A stretch of DNA of 9,325 nt from Dehalococcoidales bacterium (GTDB lineage Bacteria; Chloroflexota; Dehalococcoidia; Dehalococcoidales; ARS1013), in the NCBI GenBank assembly GCA_030672225.1, contig DAOVGW010000012.1:1-9325 (forward strand). The letters run 5' to 3'. Position 1 is the first letter of the stretch. Each line of letters starts with the position of its first letter. This document shows, piece after piece, positions 5,898 through 9,325 of the stretch. Below the pieces are notes generated by a model. It made no database searches. It was not told the origin of the DNA and worked only from the letters and a program-made list of their open reading frames with translations. The position numbers and the translations under genes were made by a program.

Positions 5898-7300
5898 GAA
5901 CCTCCTGACTTCTTATTGACCCTCTTAAAATCAGGCCTAACCATTTTTTTGGCAGCGGCTAATGCCTTCTCCACCTGCCTTGGCGCGGTACCACCGATGA
6001 CATCCCTGGTAGCGATAGATGAGGCTACCGTGATACTTTTGACGTCCTCTCCAAATAGGGGAGAAAAGCACTTAAACTCACTAAGGCTAAGCTCACTAAA
6101 CGATTTGTCCTTTTCTATGCCGTAGCTTACCAGTCTGGCAACTATGCCGTGGGCATTGCGGAAGGTTTCCCCTTTTCTTACCAGATAATCAGCTAAATCA
6201 GTGGCTAAAAGATAACCTTGACTTGCCGCCCGCTCCATATTTTCAGCCTTAACTTTTATGGTTTTAACCATGCCGGTAAATACCCCCAGGGTGGATAGCA
6301 ACGTATCTACGGTATCAAAGAGACCCTCTTTATCCTCCTGCAAATCTCTATTGTAGGACAGGGGCAAAGCCTTCATAGTTGTCAGTAGAGATAAAAGATT
6401 GCCATAGACCCTTCCTGTCTTACCCCGAGCAACTTCAGCGACATCCGGGTTTTTTTTCTGGGGCATAAGACTTGAGCCGGTGGCATAAGCCTCATCAAGC
6501 TCAATAAAGCTAAACTCGGCTGAAGACCATAAAATAATCTCCTCAGCCAGCCGGGAGAGGTGCATCATGCACAGACTGGCGGCGGCCCCGTACTCAATTA
6601 CGAAGTCTCTATCTGAAACGGCGTCAATGCTATTGGGGCTTATCTGGCTAAATCCCAACTCGCCGGCTAAAAACTCCCGGTCAACATTATAAGTAACACC
6701 AGCTAAAGCCCCGCTACCCAGGGGCATAACATCGGTTCGCTTTAAGCAGTCACTAAATCGGTCAACATCCCGCTGAAGCATCTCAAAATAGGCCAACAGA
6801 TGATGGGCCAAAAGTACCGGTTGTGCTGGCTGCAAATGGGTGTAGCCCGGTATAACCACACTTTTATTTTCTTCAGTCAGGCTAATTAATGCTCGCTGGA
6901 ACTGCCTTAAGCTGGCCAGGGTTTCAGAGATTGCCTCCTTAACAAAGAGACGCACATCTAGAGCTACCTGGTCATTTCTGGAGCGAGCTGTGTGCAGCTT
7001 ACCAGCCACCTCACCTACCAGCTCCCCTAACCTGGCTTCAATAGCCATATGGATATCTTCCAGTTCGGGTTTGAACTCAAATTTACCCTGCTCTAACTCT
7101 TCCCTAATTGATGCCAACCCGTCAGTAATAACTTCAGCCTCTTCTTGTGAGATGATGCCCTGTTTGGCCAACATCCTGACATGGGCAATACTACCTCTAA
7201 TGTCATAGGGGTATAAACGCCAGTCAAAGGGCAGGGAAGAAGTATATTTTACCACCAGTTCATCAGCGGCTTTTTGAAAACGGCCCCGTATATGGTTCAT
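5894..7300 (-). CDS. argH: Argininosuccinate lyase
   Basis: ArgH splits argininosuccinate into arginine and fumarate, the last step of arginine synthesis, as a cytoplasmic homotetramer of the fumarase/aspartase superfamily. The three conserved regions that build the shared active sites are intact: HTARSRNDQ (103-111), GYTHLQPAQP (152-161) with the catalytic-base histidine at 155, and the fumarate lyase signature GSSLMPQKKNP (275-285) with the catalytic-loop serines at 276-277. The length of 468 residues is normal for the family, with a complete C-terminal domain. The ATG overlaps the argG stop as ATGA, and AGGAG lies ten bases upstream inside the end of argG, so translation is probably coupled. 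The 3' end overlaps the end of rpmB by four bases, leaving no space for a terminator between the two convergent genes. Confidence 0.97.
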   Translation of the reverse strand: MNHIRGRFQKAADELVVKYTSSLPFDWRLYPYDIRGSIAHVRMLAKQGIISQEEAEVITDGLASIREELEQGKFEFKPELEDIHMAIEARLGELVGEVAGKLHTARSRNDQVALDVRLFVKEAISETLASLRQFQRALISLTEENKSVVIPGYTHLQPAQPVLLAHHLLAYFEMLQRDVDRFSDCLKRTDVMPLGSGALAGVTYNVDREFLAGELGFSQISPNSIDAVSDRDFVIEYGAAASLCMMHLSRLAEEIILWSSAEFSFIELDEAYATGSSLMPQKKNPDVAEVARGKTGRVYGNLLSLLTTMKALPLSYNRDLQEDKEGLFDTVDTLLSTLGVFTGMVKTIKVKAENMERAASQGYLLATDLADYLVRKGETFRNAHGIVARLVSYGIEKDKSFSELSLSEFKCFSPLFGEDVKSITVASSIATRDVIGGTAPRQVEKALAAAKKMVRPDFKRVNKKSGGS

Positions 7301-8550
7301 TTATTATCTTCTCCTGTTTTCTTTGGTTGCATAATATTTAACGGCCCCTCAGCCTCGCCTAATGGCTGTATTTGGACCTGGGTTCTAACCGGAAGCCCCC
7401 AGATGTGAATGAAGCCGGGAGCGGCACTCTGGTCAAACTGGTCACCCTTATCATAAGTAGCTAGACCATAGCTATACAGCGATAGCGGCGATTTCCGCCC
7501 AACTATACTACATTTTCCCTTGAACAGCTTTAGTCGCACTGTTCCGGTAACAAAGCGTTGTGAGCTCGTGATATAGGCAGCTAAATCCTGATGCTGGGCG
7601 GTAAACCAGAGGCCATCATAGATGAGGTCAGCATACTCAGCGGCCACTTTTTGCTTAAAACGCAACTGTGATTTTGACAGGGTGATAGCCTCCAGTGCCC
7701 GGTGAGCCTCAAGGAGGACCACCGCCGCTGGTGCCTCGTAAATCTCCCTTGACTTTATCCCCACCAGCCGGTTTTCTACATGGTCAATCCGACCGACACC
7801 GTGACTGCCAGCCAGTTCATTTAGCCACCCAATTAAGCTAACGCCACCTAGTTTCTGCCCATCAACAGCCACTGGAGTGCCCGCCTCAAAGCCAATCTCC
7901 ACATAGCTAGCTTCATCGGGAGCCTCCCTGGGTGATTTTGTCCAGGAAAATGCTTCCTCCGGTGGTTCAACCCATGGGTCTTCTAAGATGCCGCACTCAA
8001 TACTCCTTCCCCAGAGGTTCTCATCAATTGAATAGGGGCTGGCTAGAGTTATCGGCAACGGGATGTCATAGCGCTTAGCATAGTTAATAGTCTGCTGACG
8101 GGTCATGCCCCACTCCCTGGCTGGAGCCATAATTTTAAGCTCTGGTGCCAGGGCACTAATACTGACCTCAAATCTTACCTGGTCATTGCCCTTGCCGGTG
8201 CAGCCGTGAGCTACAGCCTGGGCACCCTCCTCCCGGGCTATATCCACCAGTAGTTTAGCCATTAAGGGGCGAGAGAGGGCAGTAGCCAGAGGGTACTGCC
8301 CCTCATAGATAGCATCTGCCCTAAGCGCCGGGAAAATAAAATGGTTGACAAATAGTTCCTTGGCATCCTTGACCAGCGCCTTTGTGGCGCCAACTTTAAG
8401 TGCCTTATCCCTCACGGTAGAGAAATCAGGCTCGTTGCCGACATCAATAGTAAGAGCAATGACATCCAGGTTATACTTCTCTCTAAGCCATTTGATAGCC
8501 ACCGAGGTGTCCAGCCCACCACTGTAAGCCAATACTACTTTATCTCGCAT
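7297..8550 (-). CDS. argG: Argininosuccinate synthase
   Basis: ArgG joins citrulline and aspartate with ATP, giving argininosuccinate, AMP and pyrophosphate. The N-type ATP pyrophosphatase loop SGGLDTS is at residues 10-16. The citrulline/aspartate-binding regions follow: EGQYPLATALSRP (83-95), AHGCTGKGNDQVRFE (114-128) and SIDENLWGRSIE (174-185). The length of 417 residues is usual, with a short hydrophilic tail after about residue 400. The ATG is supported by AAGGAAGG seven bases upstream. It overlaps argH by four bases, so the two are made from one message. The 120 bp upstream hold a promoter candidate and GC-rich hairpins that would lie in the leader RNA. I saw no clear ArgR operator, although arginine control would be expected. 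Confidence 0.98.
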   Translation of the reverse strand: MRDKVVLAYSGGLDTSVAIKWLREKYNLDVIALTIDVGNEPDFSTVRDKALKVGATKALVKDAKELFVNHFIFPALRADAIYEGQYPLATALSRPLMAKLLVDIAREEGAQAVAHGCTGKGNDQVRFEVSISALAPELKIMAPAREWGMTRQQTINYAKRYDIPLPITLASPYSIDENLWGRSIECGILEDPWVEPPEEAFSWTKSPREAPDEASYVEIGFEAGTPVAVDGQKLGGVSLIGWLNELAGSHGVGRIDHVENRLVGIKSREIYEAPAAVVLLEAHRALEAITLSKSQLRFKQKVAAEYADLIYDGLWFTAQHQDLAAYITSSQRFVTGTVRLKLFKGKCSIVGRKSPLSLYSYGLATYDKGDQFDQSAAPGFIHIWGLPVRTQVQIQPLGEAEGPLNIMQPKKTGEDNK

Positions 8551-8568
8551 TTGAGAACCTTCCTTAAA

Positions 8569-8576
8569 CTAATTAG
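8569..8576. other. 8 bp perfect palindrome in the argG leader
   Basis: CTAATTAG is a perfect palindrome 18 bp upstream of the argG ATG, in an AT-rich stretch. It could be an operator for an arginine or other regulator, but it does not match the E. coli or Bacillus ARG box well and it does not extend beyond eight bases. Confidence 0.25.
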
Positions 8577-8588
8577 ATTATTTATTAA

Positions 8589-8620
8589 CCCTTCGGGCTT
8601 GAGCCCTTCAGGGCGAAGCC
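8589..8620 (-). promoter_or_regulatory. Alternative GC-rich hairpins in the argG leader
   Basis: The block CCCTTCGGGC (8589-8598) is nearly repeated as CCCTTCAGGGC (8604-8614). Structure I pairs GGCTT (8596-8600) with AAGCC (8616-8620) around an inner GCCC/GGGC stem (8603-8606 with 8611-8614) and a TTCA loop. Structure II pairs GGGC (8595-8598) with GCCC (8603-8606) and can be closed by CTTC/GAAG pairing. Both use the central GCCC, so they exclude each other. No T-run follows on either strand, so a plain terminator is unlikely. The block lies just after the predicted argG transcription start. A leader element or mRNA-stabilising hairpin is my inference. Confidence 0.5.
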
Positions 8621-8631
8621 TCTACCCCTTA

Positions 8632-8660
8632 AATATACTCTATATATGACCTTTAGCCAA
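8632..8660 (-). promoter_or_regulatory. Promoter candidate for argGH
   Basis: The minus strand reads TTGGCT (8655-8660), a 17 bp spacer and TATATT (8632-8637). The -35 matches four of six consensus positions and the -10 five of six. Transcription would start near 8625, leaving a leader of about 75 bases that contains the hairpin block. It begins ten bases past the stop of the upstream hydrolase-like gene. Confidence 0.5.
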
Positions 8661-8670
8661 AGTCTTATCA

Positions 8671-9325
8671 TTATCTAGTCCCAAAGTTACTGTGTAAAAA
8701 GTTTGTAATCTGAGAACGAACCCCCTCATATTCCCACCGATAGTCATGTCCCGGTGCTCCTATATAGAGTAGTATCTTGCCATGGTTATCTTGAGATATA
8801 CCAAACAGAGCCTCCAGGTTGGCGCAGATAATGGTAAAGATGTCCCCATGACTAAAGGAGTCAGGAACTACTCCGTTACTCCTTAATACCAGCGACCTGT
8901 CAGAGACAATACTGTTGTCCCAAAAAGGAGGGCCCAGATGGATGCTATAGACCCGTGGATTGTCTCTTAGAATTCTCATCACACTATCACAAATAAGGCT
9001 GCCTTCACTTTCACCGGTTATAATCACCCTAAGGTCTTGGATATGACTGGTAAGAAACTTCACCCTGGCGGCTAAATCTTTAGCCTTTGATGGGTAACGG
9101 GTTACCATTTCCACAGACTCATTGATATAAACTTGCCAACCTCCGTGTGTCCGCAGATGGTCTAGAAATAGTACTGTAAGGCCTAAGCTGGCTAACTCAG
9201 ACTCGATACCAGTAACAAGGCCCTGCCCATGTGGAGAATCCTCAATAGGAGTCAATCCCCAACCACCTGAGTTAAAAATAATAACAACATCTTTATCCCT
9301 AGCCGCCAAATATGTAGCCAGGAGC
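8671..9325 (-). CDS. Unrecognised alpha/beta-hydrolase-like protein, C-terminal part
   Basis: I do not recognise a named family. The visible 217 residues show the order expected of an alpha/beta hydrolase: a strand ending in a glycine-rich turn (VIIFNSGGWG, motif GGWG near 9256-9267) that could form the oxyanion hole, a strand GLTVLFLD, and a nucleophile elbow GESEG (9001-9015) after strand VIIT with Ser in the centre. A later strand KILLYIG is followed by GHDY (His near 8746-8748), where the catalytic histidine should sit. A clear acid residue is not obvious. The frame is open to the right edge. A TTG at 9307-9309 could be taken as a start but has no ribosome-binding site, so the gene most likely begins outside the window. 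The hydrophobic LLATYLA at the edge could be the end of a membrane anchor. It lies 120 bp upstream of argG on the same strand; a link to arginine synthesis is not implied. Confidence 0.65.
   Translation of the reverse strand, partial: LLATYLAARDKDVVIIFNSGGWGLTPIEDSPHGQGLVTGIESELASLGLTVLFLDHLRTHGGWQVYINESVEMVTRYPSKAKDLAARVKFLTSHIQDLRVIITGESEGSLICDSVMRILRDNPRVYSIHLGPPFWDNSIVSDRSLVLRSNGVVPDSFSHGDIFTIICANLEALFGISQDNHGKILLYIGAPGHDYRWEYEGVRSQITNFLHSNFGTR

Noticed and set aside
5904..5950. Possible rpmB terminator: CCTGA (5904-5908) with TCAGG (5931-5935), then a T7 run at 5944-5950.
   Set aside because: The stem is only five pairs with a 22-base loop, and the T-run begins eight bases later, so it does not fit an intrinsic terminator; it also lies in the argH coding end.
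8551..8625. T-box or arginine riboswitch in front of argG.
   Set aside because: The leader is too short for a T-box, and no conserved T-box sequence or terminator/antiterminator T-run is present.
9307..9309. TTG as the true start of the right-edge hydrolase-like gene.
   Set aside because: No Shine-Dalgarno sequence precedes it and the frame is open through the window edge, so an upstream start outside the window is more likely.

Overview
The window looks like a chromosomal housekeeping segment from an anaerobic bacterium, most likely Chloroflexota and perhaps class Dehalococcoidia. This is my inference from the style of the proteins: RecG with a long N-terminal extension, a short zinc-ribbon bL28, a linked FakA/DegV pair, and a BadF-type activase. 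No 16S rRNA or other taxonomic marker is present. GC content looks balanced by eye. I see no mobile elements, tRNA or rRNA genes, CRISPR arrays or phage genes.

Layout from left to right. At 1-266 (minus) is the first part of a BadF/BadG-type ASKHA ATPase, cut by the left edge. At 267-483 is a gene-free 217 bp stretch with promoter-like sites for that gene. Then comes a minus-strand cluster read right to left: fakA-like DAK2 kinase (3935-5578), degV/fakB (3072-3917) and recG (484-2940). In the 130 bp ahead of fakA, two promoter candidates face each other, one for the fakA cluster and one for the only plus-strand gene, rpmB (5709-5897). rpmB converges on argH with a 4 bp overlap. argG (7297-8550) and argH (5894-7300) form a minus-strand pair with an ATGA stop/start overlap. 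Upstream of argG is a 120 bp spacer with a promoter candidate and a GC-rich hairpin cluster. The right edge (8671-9325) carries the C-terminal part of an unrecognised alpha/beta-hydrolase-like protein that runs off the window.

Functional picture. ArgG and ArgH carry out the last two steps of arginine synthesis, citrulline plus aspartate to argininosuccinate and then to arginine plus fumarate. FakA and DegV (FakB) are the two halves of fatty acid kinase, which phosphorylates protein-bound fatty acids for phospholipid synthesis. RecG remodels stalled replication forks and Holliday junctions. bL28 is part of the large ribosomal subunit. The rpmB / fakA / recG neighbourhood resembles the rpmB-yloU-yloV-recG region of Bacillus, but without yloU and with degV inserted.

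I did not find a convincing new multi-gene system. The points most worth a second look are the facing promoters at rpmB/fakA, the alternative hairpins in the argG leader, the unrecognised hydrolase at the right edge, a His-to-Tyr change in a conserved DegV motif, and the hairpin at the recG start.
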